From Dreissena polymorpha (Eukaryota > Mollusca > Bivalvia > Myida > Dreissenidae): a DNA stretch of 64,000 bases. The notes beneath the pieces were generated by a model. The model was not told the DNA's origin, made no database searches, and saw nothing but the letters and a program-made list of their open reading frames with translations. Of the stretch, positions 12,846-24,594 are shown piece by piece. The translations under genes and the position numbers were made by a program. Positions within the stretch are counted from its first letter, which is position 1. Each line of letters opens with the position of its first letter. The stretch lies in the NCBI RefSeq assembly GCF_020536995.1, contig NC_068366.1, positions 66,609,798-66,673,797 of the forward strand. The letters are read 5' to 3'.

Positions 12846-13320
12846 GGCCATAATGCCGTAAAAATGACAACCAGAGTTATGCAACTTGTCCTTTACTGTC
12901 CCCTTATGATAGTTTGTGAGTGTTCCAAGTATTAAGCAATATCTATGATACTTTAGGGGTTAAGTGGACCAAAACACAAATCTTAACCAAATTTTCAAGT
13001 ATAAAGGGCCCATAATTCCGTCAAAATGCCAGAGTTACATAACTTTGCCTGCACAGTCCCCTTACGATAGTTAGTAAGTGTTGCAAGTATGAAATCAATA
13101 GCTTTGATACTTAAGGAATAAAATGGACCTAAACACAAAACTTAACCAAATTTCAATTTTCTAAGTATAAAAAGGGCACATAATTCTGTCAAAATGCCAG
13201 TCAGAGTTACATAACTTCGCCTGCACAGTCCCCTTATGGTAGTTAGTAAGTGTTGCAAGTATGAAAGCAATAGCTTTGATACTTAAGGATTAAAATGGAC
13301 CAAAACACAAAACATTCTCG
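12846..13320 (+). repeat. Three tandem units of about 165 bases
   Basis: Each unit contains GGGCCATAATGCCGT or a variant, AGAGTTACATAACTTTGCC, ACAGTCCCCTTA and GATAGTTAGTAAGTGTTGC. A partial copy of the same unit lies at about 11832-11985 on the other side of the element end. Confidence 0.8.
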
Positions 13321-13439
13321 ATATTTCCTTAAGTATCAAATACATTTTGGCATTTGTTACTATTTATAGAGATGATGAAATAACGTCTAATCGGGGTGTT
13401 TTTTTCTCCACTGAACACGCGATTTACGCCTGATGTGAT

Positions 13440-13915
13440 GTTCATGTATTTACATGTATACAACACAAAATACACCCAAACTTTCCAAACGACGTTCTAC
13501 ATGTCTGCATAATTTTTGCGCGCTTTTTATGAAACAAAGGATATTTTAGCACTGTTTATTTGACGCTAGAATTTGCCAAAGGACGCGTTAGCATTAAAAT
13601 TCGGAAGTGTGTTTCGGATTACAAATTTAACAATGATAATCAAACGAAACATAAACATTAATTCTATGCTACACATACATGTATGTACATGTAGGTGGAT
13701 ATCTTTTCACTCGATCCGCCGCGTACGTATGCGGCGGATTTACTCCGCGAAAGTACGCGAGGTTAATACAGACTTGGCGTTGTTGCGCGGATCGATGCCG
13801 AGTGCCACGGCTATACGCCGTGTGAACAAACGATTCGGCCGCCCCGGACTAATAATCTGGCCGTGGCGTAGCCGCGGATTATGTTTGTGCCGCTTTGGCT
13901 GTACTGTAGTATAAA
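13440..13915. mobile_element. Truncated relative of the 5325-7122 element
   Basis: GTGTGTTTCGGATTAC and the GCATAATTTTTGCGCGCTTTT region match internal parts of the element at 5325-7122. The right part is likewise CpG-rich (GCCGCGTACGTATGCGGCGG), and it ends in CTGTACTG followed by TA. I could not find a matching left terminus. Confidence 0.5.
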
Positions 13916-14700
13916 TATGCATGAACTATAACCATTTATAACTATTTTAATCCGTTTACACACAATAGAAACGCTTCATATATACCGGTATAGAGAGTAC
14001 TTTTCGGTCTTCACACAAAGTGCTTTTTGGTCGGTATATTGCCGATATTTATCCAATTTTGGGCATTAATACATCATAATAAACAAAAGGTAGTATAAAT
14101 ATGCAGGGCTCCCCCTGGCCCAAAAATTTCTGTAGCCAACATTTTAGCCAAATGGATTTTTTGTAGCCAAATTTTAGAAACTGTAGCCAAAGTTTAAGCA
14201 AAGCATTCAGAACCGCCTGTTGTAAGTCTAGGCTACATGGGTGTAAAAGAAGAAACTGCAAAACGAAGCTTTAATATGTTTATTACTATAATCATCAGGG
14301 ATCATATTTTCCCGCAACATCAATCGGTCTGGACATAAATGGGGAAATCCAATTTTGGGCATTAATACATCATAATAAACACAAGGTAGTATAAATATGC
14401 ATGAAATATAACCATTTATAACTAATTTAATCCATTTACACACAATAGAAACGCAATTTTTCATATATAGAGAGAGAGAGAAATTGAGTGCTTTTCGGTC
14501 TTCACATGAATTGCTTTTCAGTCGGTATATTGATGATATTTACCATTTTGGGCAAAATGTAGTATAGACATACAATCATATAACCATTAATAACTAATTA
14601 AACCCGTTAACACACACTAGAAAGTTATGATATATTGCATATTATATAGAGAGAAATTGAGTGCTTTTCGCTGCTATTAGGTGCTTTTCAGTGATTGAAT
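13913..14700. repeat. Three imperfect direct repeats
   Basis: TAGTATAAATATGCATGAA, AACCATTTATAACTA, ACACACAATAGAAACGC and GTGCTTTTCGGTCTTCAC recur in the same order at about 13910, 14390 and, more diverged, 14560. Between the first two lies a segment with repeated TGTAGCCAA words (14105-14200). There is no coding sequence. Confidence 0.65.
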
Positions 14701-14748
14701 GCACCCGTGAGTGAACCAATATTTACAGGGATTTATCACATTGTCTGT

Positions 14749-15565
14749 CAGGGTTCGACACTAAGGTTCGTCCGACAGACATTGTCTAGTAAGATCTGTG
14801 GTCGGGCTAGTAAAACTGCGGGCTAGCTTGTCCGACTGGTCGTACATAAATTTAAAAAAAATCTATACTGATTCATATAACTATAAATAACTGCTGCGAA
14901 AACCTTTACTTTTAATGTGTAAAATTACTCTTGTATCTGTTATTTACATTAAAACAAAACTAGTATATTTAAATAAACGCGGAGCATTCACACGATTCAT
15001 CGCCATTTTTAGACGCAAAGGAGAGCTTCCTGCAGAAATTGCTTGTTTCAATTGGTCAAGTTGTCTTGAATATTAATGATTTTCTGCAGTGTCTTAAAAC
15101 TGTAAAGCATGATTTTACGACTTCTATTGAAAATCGGTATCGTCGATGTAAATATTTTTGCGTAGCAGACAAGATAATGTAATTTAAAGAATGGCTTTGT
15201 TCAAGTTCGGATTTTTGTCCGACAAATCAGTTCATAAAAAAGAATCCGACGCTTAACTGACACGAAACGTAAATATGAAGAAACACGAAAACGTCAATTT
15301 TATCCTAGATGGAAAATCGAGTCAGTTCTCATGGCTTGAATTTGACGAAGAAAAGCAAAAAAAGGGTTATTTTATTGTTTTACTCTAAAAAAATCTGGTG
15401 TTCACTGATTATTTACTGATAAATCCTGATTAAACAGTTACATGACACAATTGTGTTCATTTGCTATGTCATTTATGGTCTAGTAGACATCAGGTTTGGG
15501 CTAGTACATTTTAAGAGGAGCTGGTCCGACGGTCTTGTTGTAAAAAAAATTAATGTCGAACCCTG
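14749..15565. mobile_element. 817-base TIR element with 5-base target duplication
   Basis: The left end CAGGGTTCGACACTAA mirrors the right end TTAATGTCGAACCCTG with one mismatch in 16 bases. TCTGT flanks both sides (14744-14748 and 15566-15570). Subterminal words (GGGCTAGTA, GTCCGAC) recur at both ends. It has no transposase. The CAGGG terminus resembles hAT elements, but a 5-base duplication is short for that family, so the class is left open. Confidence 0.75.
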
Positions 15566-15570
15566 TCTGT

Positions 15571-16394
15571 GGAGGTTTCTGTAGAAACTTAAAGTAGATA
15601 GAGAAATAGCGAGGTTCCTGGCCTGCACGTGCATTTCAAAAAGCGAGCGGGGTGACAGCAATTTAATTATGGGTAATGAGGCACTTCCGTTGGTTGAAAA
15701 TGGCGAGTGGCTTACCTTGTCAATATCTACATACAGTCGAACTATCTTTTTTATAAGAAGACGTTTAGTCTGAAGATTTTTATAGATTTAGTATTTGTAT
15801 CGCTATTATAAACAACGGGTAACTAAAAAAATAAATAAGAAATTTTGCCTTCCAGCTTATGTGCTCTTCATATCGAATGTTTATTTATTTAATCCAAACA
15901 AGGATGAGCTTCTAAAATGCCAACATCTGAGGACAAATCCATTAAAGTCAAAATGTCAAAACTAGATTCTAGTAAAGCAGTAGTCCAAATTATTGACGCT
16001 CTCAAATATTAAGCTACTTCTTATATGTGTAATATTTGGAGCGTACAAAGGGGGAAAGGCCAAATTAATGGTGGGAATTTTTCGTTCTTTGTCTACATTG
16101 TTGCGCAAGGATTTTGTGCGCAACATTCAAGCCCCAATATAAGACACTTAATATCAACGGTAGCATGAACCCACAAGGGAGGCAACTCGTGAAGTCACAA
16201 ATCGGCAGTAACCAAAAAGTGGTTCTTTATTATCTCACTTAACATGGGTCTAAATTACGTTTTAAAGCTATTTTCTGATTGGATTAAACAGTCTGAAATC
16301 ATCCAATCAAGAAAGTAGAGACATTTATCTTGCAGAACATTCAATGCCATGCTCTATGCAAGATATTTAGAAAATAAAAATCGTAAACCAAAAA
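15571..16394. other. Non-coding stretch
   Basis: No exon is supported. A short frame at 15918 (MPTSEDKSIKVKM, 31 codons) has no splice context. Small hairpins occur at about 16113 (TTGCGCA/TGCGCAA) and 16277 (GATTGGAT/ATCCAATC). Confidence 0.4.
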
Positions 16395-16965
16395 GTTCGG
16401 AATGTTTTTTTTCGCGGTTATAGACGGTGTTACTTGCTGAAATCAATAAAATATTGCTTTGAAATCATTTATGTATTGGTATTGAACAAGAAAGTGGTCG
16501 AATATAAGTGGAAAACATAAGTATTGTGATTAAAACTTGTGTCTGCTACAATTTTACGAGTGGTTACGGAAATTACCAATCATACAGATGTATTGACAAA
16601 CAAAGGCCAAACAACTGAATAGCTTTCATATTTCAAGCTTATCAGCCTTGAAAGCATCACTTTTTCAGATAAGAAGCAAAATCATACATTTATCAACCAG
16701 TAATAGTCAATTAAACCAAAATCTTTGGGTACATCCATTTTGTTTTTCAGAAACCACGACGTGTATTATTTTCGGAAACCGACGATCGGTCATTTCCGGA
16801 ACATCTCGGTAAATTTCAGCAGACAAGTTTTCGTCAAAAATTCTTATGTTTTCCGCAAATATTCTACCACTTTCTTGTTGTATACCAAAACATAAATGAT
16901 TTGAAAGTAATATAACATTGATTTTGGTAAGGAACACTTTATATAACTGCTAGAAAAGACATCTC
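16395..16965. repeat. Large imperfect inverted repeat (fold-back)
   Basis: The left arm, about 16395-16580, is matched in reverse complement by about 16783-16965. Matching blocks include ACAAGAAAGTGGT, GGAAAACATAAG, AAATCATTTATGT, AAACTTGT with TCTGCT, and CGGAAAT with ACC. The arms are about 185 bases, imperfect, around a centre of about 200 bases. Transcription would give a long hairpin. It could be a fold-back or MITE-type element; no target duplication was identified. Confidence 0.75.
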
Positions 16966-17247
16966 AAATTTAGCGCATAAACCATTGAAAAATCATACTT
17001 CAGTTTATCCTTCTTATGATTGTTTTATCAATTACTTTAGCTTCAGCCACCCACTTATTTTTGAAATAATGACACACATATGTTTAAACTTGAGTTATTA
17101 TATATTTTTAGTTATTTAAATTGAGAAACTTTTATCTTATAACACATTTTTGGTACAAAAATGTTAATTGTATGTATATAGTTTGAAAAAAATACATAGG
17201 TAAAGATTTACCTAAACTTGCTACACATGTAAAATAAAATGCCAATA

Positions 17248-17411
17248 ATTACAACAAAATCACTTTTAATCAGTATGTTTTGTTTATTAGTCTTAAACAA
17301 TATTAATATTTTCATTTCAAAATTATAAAATTACAACAAAATCACTTTTAATCAGTATGTTTTGTTTATTAGTCTTAAACAATATTAATATTTTCATTTC
17401 AAAATTATAAA
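17248..17411. repeat. Identical 82-base tandem duplication
   Basis: Two copies (17248-17329 and 17330-17411), starting ATTACAACAAAATCACTTTT, are identical base for base. It is either a very recent duplication or an assembly artefact. Confidence 0.95.
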
Positions 17412-19068
17412 ACACAATACATTAAATATTGTCCTATAAAAATGATGACATAACAGATTGTTAGGAAGATATGAACAGAACGTAAACAATATGCTTATTG
17501 AAATTAAAAACAACTAAAACATCTTTTTGTATTAATTTTCTGATCAAAAGTGGTATTTCTAGTTAGTATAGGAGATATTTTATTAAGAAAAAGCATTAGA
17601 ATTTGGATTGTATTGCCATGGTACCAGTTTTTGGTTAGAAATTCAATAACAATATTTTAAAGTTCATTAAACCTTGTTGCTAAAAAATTCATAAAAAATA
17701 GAGTTTTCAAAGTAATCCATTAAAACAAAAAGAAAATGCTTTCTAATACCTTAAATATTATTCCTGCAGTCATTTGACATCAATTATTTATGTTTAAAAA
17801 AATCATTGGTTCATGCTATCAACAGATTGCAATAATATTTACATACCTGTGTAGATAATTCATTTCTCGATAATGTTCCGTAGAAATTATGTAATGACAC
17901 TTTGAATTTTGCACGCCTGATCAATTTAAATCCAACCACTATTCAATTTTTTAATATCTCTTGATTCGCTCGCTGTGTAGATATAAATCGATAACACGAC
18001 CTCAATGTAAAGCATCTGGTTTAAAGTGGGAGAATAAACAGCATACAATACAGTTTGCGTTCGTCTGTTGTGGCGCAGAGTGTTACATAGTAAACCGATG
18101 TTATACTTTTCTGGATTAATTTAGCATTGTTTTTTTTTCTAAATTGACAATAAAAAAGTTCTGAAATAAATTACATCTTCTATTTTTATACTTTACACAA
18201 ATAATTTTGATACAGATAGTACTGTATACCGTGCTCCTATGTAACGTAGGATGTAAGTAAATAAAACAACACAGACAGGGGTGCGAAAAAGACATGCATA
18301 AAAACTTGCTGAAACTTAGAACAGTGAATAGAAACTGCACCATATCTTTGTTTAACATATACTTATTAAATCGACAAAGATTAGCATACTAGATCTAGTT
18401 AGGTAAAAGTCGGTGTTAAAAGCTCATGTTAAATAAAATTACGCGTACATGTTACACCGTAATGCCTTCTTCTGATTGGTTCATATTCAAATCAGTTTCA
18501 TGACATGGCTACAGGTCAATGATTGGTTTGCGATTTAAGCAGAAGTTTAACTGAAGAACTTATGCCTTTCCAACTTCAATTCGACGATATTTGAGGTAAA
18601 AATGGACTTCTGAACTAAAACTGAATGAGTTGGTCATGTTATTTTGCAATTTTACGCAAATCGATGAAAATTTAAACTATCTGGTTTCCAACACATTTTT
18701 GACTTTTCCCCGATAAGACGTTCCAAAGCATTTTGCCCATATAAAAGTATCTCTAGATTCTTTGCGCGTCTTATAAATAAGACTAAGTAAAGCAGAGGCT
18801 GCAATACGCCAACAGAGTTCATATTACGACTTGTAGACCATTCATTCCCAAACAAATACATTACTGCATGTGGAAAAAATTCATGAATCTGGATCCATCC
18901 TGTTATCCATGTCAAGTAGTGTAAAGGTCGATCAGCTGATACGACAATGATAGCTTCATGACACAGGATGAGCTAAGAAAGCCATTCTGCATTACATTAT
19001 AAATCTATTCTGTTTATGTTAAGAAACGATACACTTTTATAAAAAAAAATAAAACCATATTTACTTAC
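17412..19068. other. First-intron sequence of Ig receptor gene 1
   Basis: No exon is supported. The block at 18934-18990 (GCTGATACGACAATGA, GATGAGCT, AAGAAA) is alignable with 61807-61860, the matching part of intron 1 in Ig receptor gene 2. This is evidence that the duplication included non-coding flanks. Confidence 0.5.
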
Positions 19069-19126
19069 ATTCTTGGCACTGCACTAACCCAACAAAAGAT
19101 AACACGAAAATCACTAATTTTGACAT
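19069..19126 (-). CDS. Ig receptor gene 1: signal-peptide exon
   Basis: The start codon is at 19126-19124, and the exon encodes MSKLVIFVLSFVGLVQCQE before a GTAAGT donor in phase 1. This is a classic secretory signal: a Lys, a hydrophobic core and a VQC-Q cleavage region. It parallels the signal exon of gene 2 (61927-61981, MLQLIIFVLSCCSLVQCQ) in sequence, length and phase, and the upstream bases are also alignable. The next exon is inferred to be 3514-3680, which starts in phase 1 like the second exon of gene 2. The product would be a membrane or secreted Ig protein, but only this exon and half of Ig domain 1 lie in the window. Confidence 0.8.
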
Positions 19127-20000
19127 TTCGTTCCTTGATGTATGAACTCTCATAAATAACTATTGCCGAATATCTCTGCGCATGCCAAACCGGAAGTGAT
19201 GCACTTTAGCGTATATGTCTAGTTTTCGGAATTTATTGCACGGTCTATACTCACGGTGTATACTGGAGAGGCGACAATTAAAGCGATAGGTACTGGCCAT
19301 GCATTTCCGAGTATATCTATTTTTCAGAATGCTTTCGCAACAACACATCCTAAATTATGCTTCGGCGTAAAATATGTTTGTTTCATGTTGCCAAACTTCA
19401 CCAAATTATACAACTTCGTACCGGCAGAAGTAAAAACTGACTATACCTTTCACTAGGTCGCTGTACGTATTTAATGATTTTGAGTTTGTGATATTTATTT
19501 TTCATTAATTAAATGTGTTCTTCAAAAGTATATACACTGTACTTATCTAGGGTCCTTTGAGAAAAAATAAACGTAAACGGTTATTGGGCAACGCACTGAA
19601 GTGCGACGGTCTTTATGAATTTTTTATTTATTTATTTTTGCATGGACAGGAATAGCTATCAGCCAAAATGTATTTTTAATGTATGTGATATATTCATGAG
19701 TATTTAGCAATGAAATTGTATACATGATTAGTAAAAGCATGCATCGGAGCTTGTTTGATCATGACGTAACAAGACTATTTCCTGTGTACGACATTATTTT
19801 CACGTCTTAAAACGTTTGTACATTTTATACATAGATGGTGACGTCACTACGTTTTTGTCAGTAAGACCGGTGTGTACACTATGACGTTTGTGTACGCTGC
19901 GTTAGTTTAATCAAAGTACTGACAGTACTGGTGTGACGATGCTTTTGAAGAGGATGGATATAAAACATCAATTTAAGTCTATCTATACCACCACAATTGT
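19127..20000 (-). promoter_or_regulatory. Upstream flank of Ig receptor gene 1
   Basis: The first 70 bases upstream of the start codon (TCTGCGCATGCCAAA) align with the same position in gene 2 (TTTGCACATGCAAAA), which suggests a shared proximal promoter or 5' leader. No TATA box is assigned. The remainder, to 20000, has no recognisable feature. Confidence 0.35.
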
Positions 20001-20002
20001 GT

Positions 20003-20130
20003 ATGTTGATACGAACATTTGGGTACGATAAAAAATTTGGGTACGAACATTTTGGGTACGAAAAAAAATTGGTACGAAAAAAATTTGCGTACGAAACATT
20101 TTTGGTACGAAACAAAGTTTAGGGGTACGG
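20003..20130. repeat. GGGTACGAAAA short tandem repeat
   Basis: About seven units of 16-20 bases, each a variant of TTGGGTACGAAAAAAA, end at GGGGTACGGGGAAG. The downstream CCCGTGGGTAACTTGACCC appears to be part of the same dispersed repeat. Confidence 0.85.
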
Positions 20131-20794
20131 GGAAGTAGTACCCGTGGGTAACTTGACCCATTGAGCGAAACTGGGAGGCGGGTCACATTCTTGTTCATTA
20201 AGTATGGCAATACCTTCATGATGATTCTCGAAAGTAGGTATGAGCACATTGCCGGACCATGTGAGCTCAATCGTATGAGCACTTGACTATCCGAGTTCGC
20301 CCACGAACATATGGATAAGTTAACTAATAGCGAAATGACCTTATACATGTATATGCTGAAATCTAACAATCGAACGAAATATCAAACATGGTATGTACAC
20401 TTAGGTGGTTGTGTAATTTCTGTTAAAATATCGTATTCAATATGTAAATTTTAAATGATTGTGCCCGCACTTGAGTTTGTTGCCTTGTTCGAGTCTATAC
20501 GCGCCTATGCTGCACCCAGTCTGTGTATATGTGTTTTTCCAAGGTAATGAGTTACCTCCGCGCTGAGGCTGCATAATGTTGGGACCCGGAGTGTGTCCAG
20601 CACTCCTACCTAATAAGATTAGATTGGCGACAGTTGGGACGAATTTTGAATGATAGCTGCAATTTCCAGCTATTTGTTTTGTACTGAAATACTTTTTAAT
20701 TTTTTATATGGTCAAATGCTGCGGGGGGATGAGATTATCCGGAAAAAAACACCTGTCTGGAATGGTGACCACAAAACAGACAAAATATAACATT
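20131..20794. other. Non-coding stretch
   Basis: No exon, RNA gene or further repeat unit is supported here. Confidence 0.4.
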
Positions 20795-20870
20795 GCGCCG
20801 GGAGCGGGAATCGAACCGGTGTCGTAAAGGTGAAAAAGCAAACGTCCTTACCACTGCGCTAGCGGGACGA
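20795..20870 (-). repeat. tRNA-like head of a SINE
   Basis: On the minus strand there is an A-box-like TAGCGCAGTGG and a perfect B box GGTTCGATTCC, spaced as in tRNA genes. The presumed acceptor-stem strands do not pair, so this is a tRNA-derived SINE promoter and not a working tRNA. The body probably continues to about 20690. Confidence 0.7.
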
Positions 20871-21890
20871 ACAATTACGCAAACAAATGTTGTTATATCT
20901 ATATATATCATAGCAATTTGCAGGTTCGAAATTGTTCGCATTCTTTAGTTTTGTGATCACGTAAAAAGTTAATATTACATGTTTTTATTCGCAATTTATT
21001 TACTAAATCGAGAACAAATATCAAACAAAATAGAGAAAATATATAGTTGTTTCATTGGTCCATAAAAATAAAATAGATGTAAAATTACTAATTTTAAATT
21101 AACGTTCTGATACACTTATTGAATCTGTTTCCCCAGGATATGCTGTTCTATTAATATTTACCTTTACCAACACGAACGACAACTCTGCTAGGAGAATGTT
21201 ATCAATGAAAATCAACGAGCAATCTCCTACGCAGTGGCGAATGCCAAATGAAGTAACTGAAAAATCGAGTTATCTCAATCGGACTGGCTCGGTCTTTTAC
21301 ATAGGTCCCCATTGTGAAGATTTTTTTTACTGGTTATCAAACCTTAGACGACACTGTTCCAGCATCGTCAAAAAAGACATATAAGTATTGATGCTACTGC
21401 ATTGCCGGGTTCGTTTTATAGTTTTGTTAAATGATAAGTTGATTGTTTTATTTTGATTACTGTAATTGTTTGGAACACACTTCTTATAATGCAATATACA
21501 CAAATTATGTTTTAGTTTTAATTTTAAACTGGTTTTAGAGTGACCTAAACATATCATTCGTTGAATGGTAACCGGAAATAAAAATAACTTCGGATAAAGA
21601 AACTATATCCTGTTGATAACGTCTATCAGTGTATTATGCTTTATTTTTTATCACATAGAAAATTAAAAAATAAGTCAATCAAACGAACTAGATCCGTTTT
21701 GTCATTACAATGCCTTTTTTTATTATTATACAAAAGTTCACTTAGTTATCGGGTAGCTCATATATCGGTTGCATTCTATTTATGGTCGGTCATCATTTTA
21801 TTTTATGTAAAAAAATACCGTTTACCAATGAGCCAATGGCTACCTACCTGATGGTTGCTCGAATAAACGTCTGTTTGACAGGTATTTAAG
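20871..21890. other. Non-coding stretch
   Basis: AT-rich sequence without supported exons. Confidence 0.4.
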
Positions 21891-22173
21891 CAATGGGACG
21901 GGGAATTATATTTAAGTCATGGTACTTCTAACTCTATACGGGTGTGCATTTTGTTTAAAAATAATACAGCAGTAACAATTCATACCAAAAACACAGACCA
22001 ATATGGAAATTACTTACTTATAGATACAAGATTAAGAATATCTATAGGACCCAATAACGACATATCACATTTTTATGATGAGCTTTTTTCTAAAGTAGAC
22101 ATATTTGGAAATGACACCCATATCATATGTGGGAATTTTAATCTTGTACAAGATACTAAATGAGATTATTATC
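21891..22173 (+). pseudogene. LINE ORF2 endonuclease fragment
   Basis: An open stretch reads QWDGELYLSHGTSNS, then VCILFKNN, then HIICGNFNLVQDTK. This matches the layout of APE-type LINE endonucleases: a W.G...S.G segment, a G(V)xIL strand, and the GDFN motif near the end. The motif here is GNFN, so a catalytic Asp is changed. The frame meets a stop right after the motif, and a different repeat begins at 22174. The rest of ORF2 is absent, so this is a dead fragment. An L1/Tx1-like source is likely but not certain. Confidence 0.75.
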
Positions 22174-23154
22174 GGGATCATATGGTGCTTGTATTCAGTG
22201 GTATTGTTCACTTTTTGATAAAAGCAACAAACTTGGCACATTTGTAGATAAACGTATTTTATTCAATTTTAGCTATGGACCCATCTCCAATTTTCAAGAT
22301 GGCCGCCATTTTCAAGATGGCCGCCAAATTTTAGGCAATTACATGTTACTGCCATATTTGATTAAACTATTCTGTTTTTGGCATTGTAATTACCTGTTTT
22401 ATGTTGTAAATGAATTAAAATATGTTTCTACATGAAAAAAAAGGAATTAAATATTGCATATAAGTCAAAATGGCTTCCAAAATGGCCGCATAAAGTACCA
22501 AAAATAGGATTTTCCTACTCCGGCCAATCCATAATTTCAATTATCATTGAATTTATGTTATATAAGCAAGTGTTTTTTTTTTGTATTTACAGATAGCTTC
22601 ATTTGTATAATATTCTCAAAATATTGTGTCAGTCCTTAAATAAAGAAATAACTGCATTCAACGAGTTCACACTTTCAGACCTTAAAGCTGCCTTAAAATC
22701 GAACCGCGGTCACAGCCTCCACCACATATGGTGCTTGTATTCTGTGGAATTGTTCACTTTTTGATAAAAGCAAACCACTTTGCTCATTGGTAGTTTAAAG
22801 TATTTAAGACAAAAAAGGCTTTGGACCCAATTCATATTTTTCAAAAAGGCCGCCATTTTCAAAATGGCCGCCAACCTATCAAAAAAAGGAGAAAATATCG
22901 AGGTGCTGATTTTTTGTCGCGATCTTTTACAAATCAAATTAAATATTACACTACTTTATTACTAATTATGCTGATAATCAAAAATATTTGCAAGAAAAAC
23001 ATTTATTATAAGTATTTTGTTAATGAAAATGGCGGCCATATTGAAAATTTGAGATGGTTCCATAGCTAAAATTAAATAAAATACTAAAATCTACAAATGT
23101 GCCAAGTTTATTGCTTTTATCAAAACGTGAACAATCATTTCACCATATGACCCC
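22174..23154. mobile_element. Element with inverted termini and GGCCGCCATTTT blocks
   Basis: The sequence GGATCATATGGTG, followed by GTTCACTTTTTGATAAAAGC, near 22174 is repeated in direct orientation at about 22722. In reverse complement at the right end it reads ATCAAAACGTGAACAATC followed by CACCATATGACCCC. Blocks of AAAATGGCGGC or its complement occur at about 22305, 22852 and 23025. There is no coding sequence. Confidence 0.65.
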
Positions 23155-24220
23155 ACTATATTCCAATTATAAAAATCTGGGCAGGTCCAGATAATTCCTT
23201 TCTACTGTTATAAATGATAGAAGCTTGATATATACGTTTAGTTGAATCAATTGTGATGTTTACCATTGTACATGGAGAAAACCACTTACTTTTCAGCAAG
23301 CCAGACATGATTACGTCCTGCAATCTTGTGCTACACATTAGACAATCTAAATTGAATGCTAGCTACATATCCACCCATTCAGTTTTAATTTAAGAATTAA
23401 ATCTATCTGAAGTAACCCATTGTAAAGGACGTTGGAAGTTCAACAACTCATTTTCACATGATACAGAATATCTAAAGAATATTAAATAAAACAAAACACA
23501 GAAAAAACAGCATTTCTAACTTGTTTATAACACCGAACTACGGAATTCTATTGATGATAACTTGTTGCAGTTTACTATAAAAGATAACCTGTTTTTAGAA
23601 ACTATATTAATGGAAATCAGAGACAAACAATATATTTTTCATGTTACAAGTCCAAACAGAGGAAGGATATGGATTTGTTTAAGATCAAATTGAAACACAA
23701 GGACTCAATATTAACGAAACAAACATTTATGAGCTTAACTTATTGCAACAGGAACTCTGAAATATACGTGGAACAAAACTAAAAATCAAGATGAATCTCA
23801 AGAGCCAAATGCAAAGATGAAGGTAAAAAAACAAATATTTTCTTCCTGAAACAAGTTTACTCATTTGAACAAAGTAAGAAGTTTATATGAATAAAGAAAC
23901 TCGTAAAGGACAATGTTTCCAATATGTGTATTCACTGTACAATTTAGAAAATATTAATATGAGAAATGCATATATCAACAACAATTAGCGTATTGTTTTT
24001 AGAAGAGATTGTTAATATATAATTATATCTACATAAATACAATCAAGATAAGTAAACCTGCAGATATACTTTACTTGCCACTTTTTTACAACGTCTTAAG
24101 AATTGTTTCTGATTGTATTTATGAAAAAAAAAATGCGCGATTTGTAATGTGATCATAAAATGGTGTAAATAACAATATTCGGTACCAAAAAAATCTTCAT
24201 ATCTTACTCAATCCTTTACG
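23155..24220. other. Non-coding stretch
   Basis: No gene is supported. A possible minus-strand mini-exon (about 23294-23321, acceptor GATTGCAG, peptide MSGLLK, donor GTAAGT) has nothing to connect to. Confidence 0.35.
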
Positions 24221-24553
24221 GGGACTGTCCAACAGATTTTGGCATGTATTAAAGCTTGTCATTTACTGCTTTAAATGCTTTATATTGATAAATTTAAACA
24301 TTTGAACTAAAAATCACCAGTATAAAATAAGAATACAATTTTAAAAAAGAAGAAAAAACGTTAACCTCCACAGAACTCGAACCACTGACCCCTAGAGTCA
24401 TGGAGTTTTGGAGTAAAATGTCTCCCGACTTTACCACTCGACCGTCCACGCTCACGTCAAATGAGGAGGTATTTTTAGCTATATAAGCAATCCTAGTAGT
24501 TCGCCAAAATATCGATTCGCGTCGAACGACGCTTTTGACTGTTGGACAGTCCC
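24221..24553 (-). mobile_element. tRNA-like SINE core inside perfect 15-base TIRs
   Basis: The ends GGGACTGTCCAACAG and CTGTTGGACAGTCCC are exact inverted repeats (24221-24235 and 24539-24553). Inside, on the minus strand, is a tRNA-like segment with a GGTTCGAGTTC B box and a TCGAGTGGTAAAG A-box region. The element combines a SINE-type promoter with MITE-type ends. Confidence 0.75.
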
Positions 24554-24594
24554 TTTAAAAGCATGTGAAACAGTGTTTACATTTTGATCATTAA

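Noticed and set aside
18652-18915. Minus-strand frame with VLQPLLYLVLFIRRAKN
   Set aside because: A brief resemblance to a polymerase palm segment was considered, but no neighbouring conserved motif was found.
20795-20870. tRNA gene on the minus strand
   Set aside because: The B box is perfect, but the acceptor stem does not pair, and a repeat body follows; treated as a SINE.
23294-23321. Minus-strand mini-exon encoding MSGLLK
   Set aside because: Good splice sites around only 28 bases, with no partner exon within the window.
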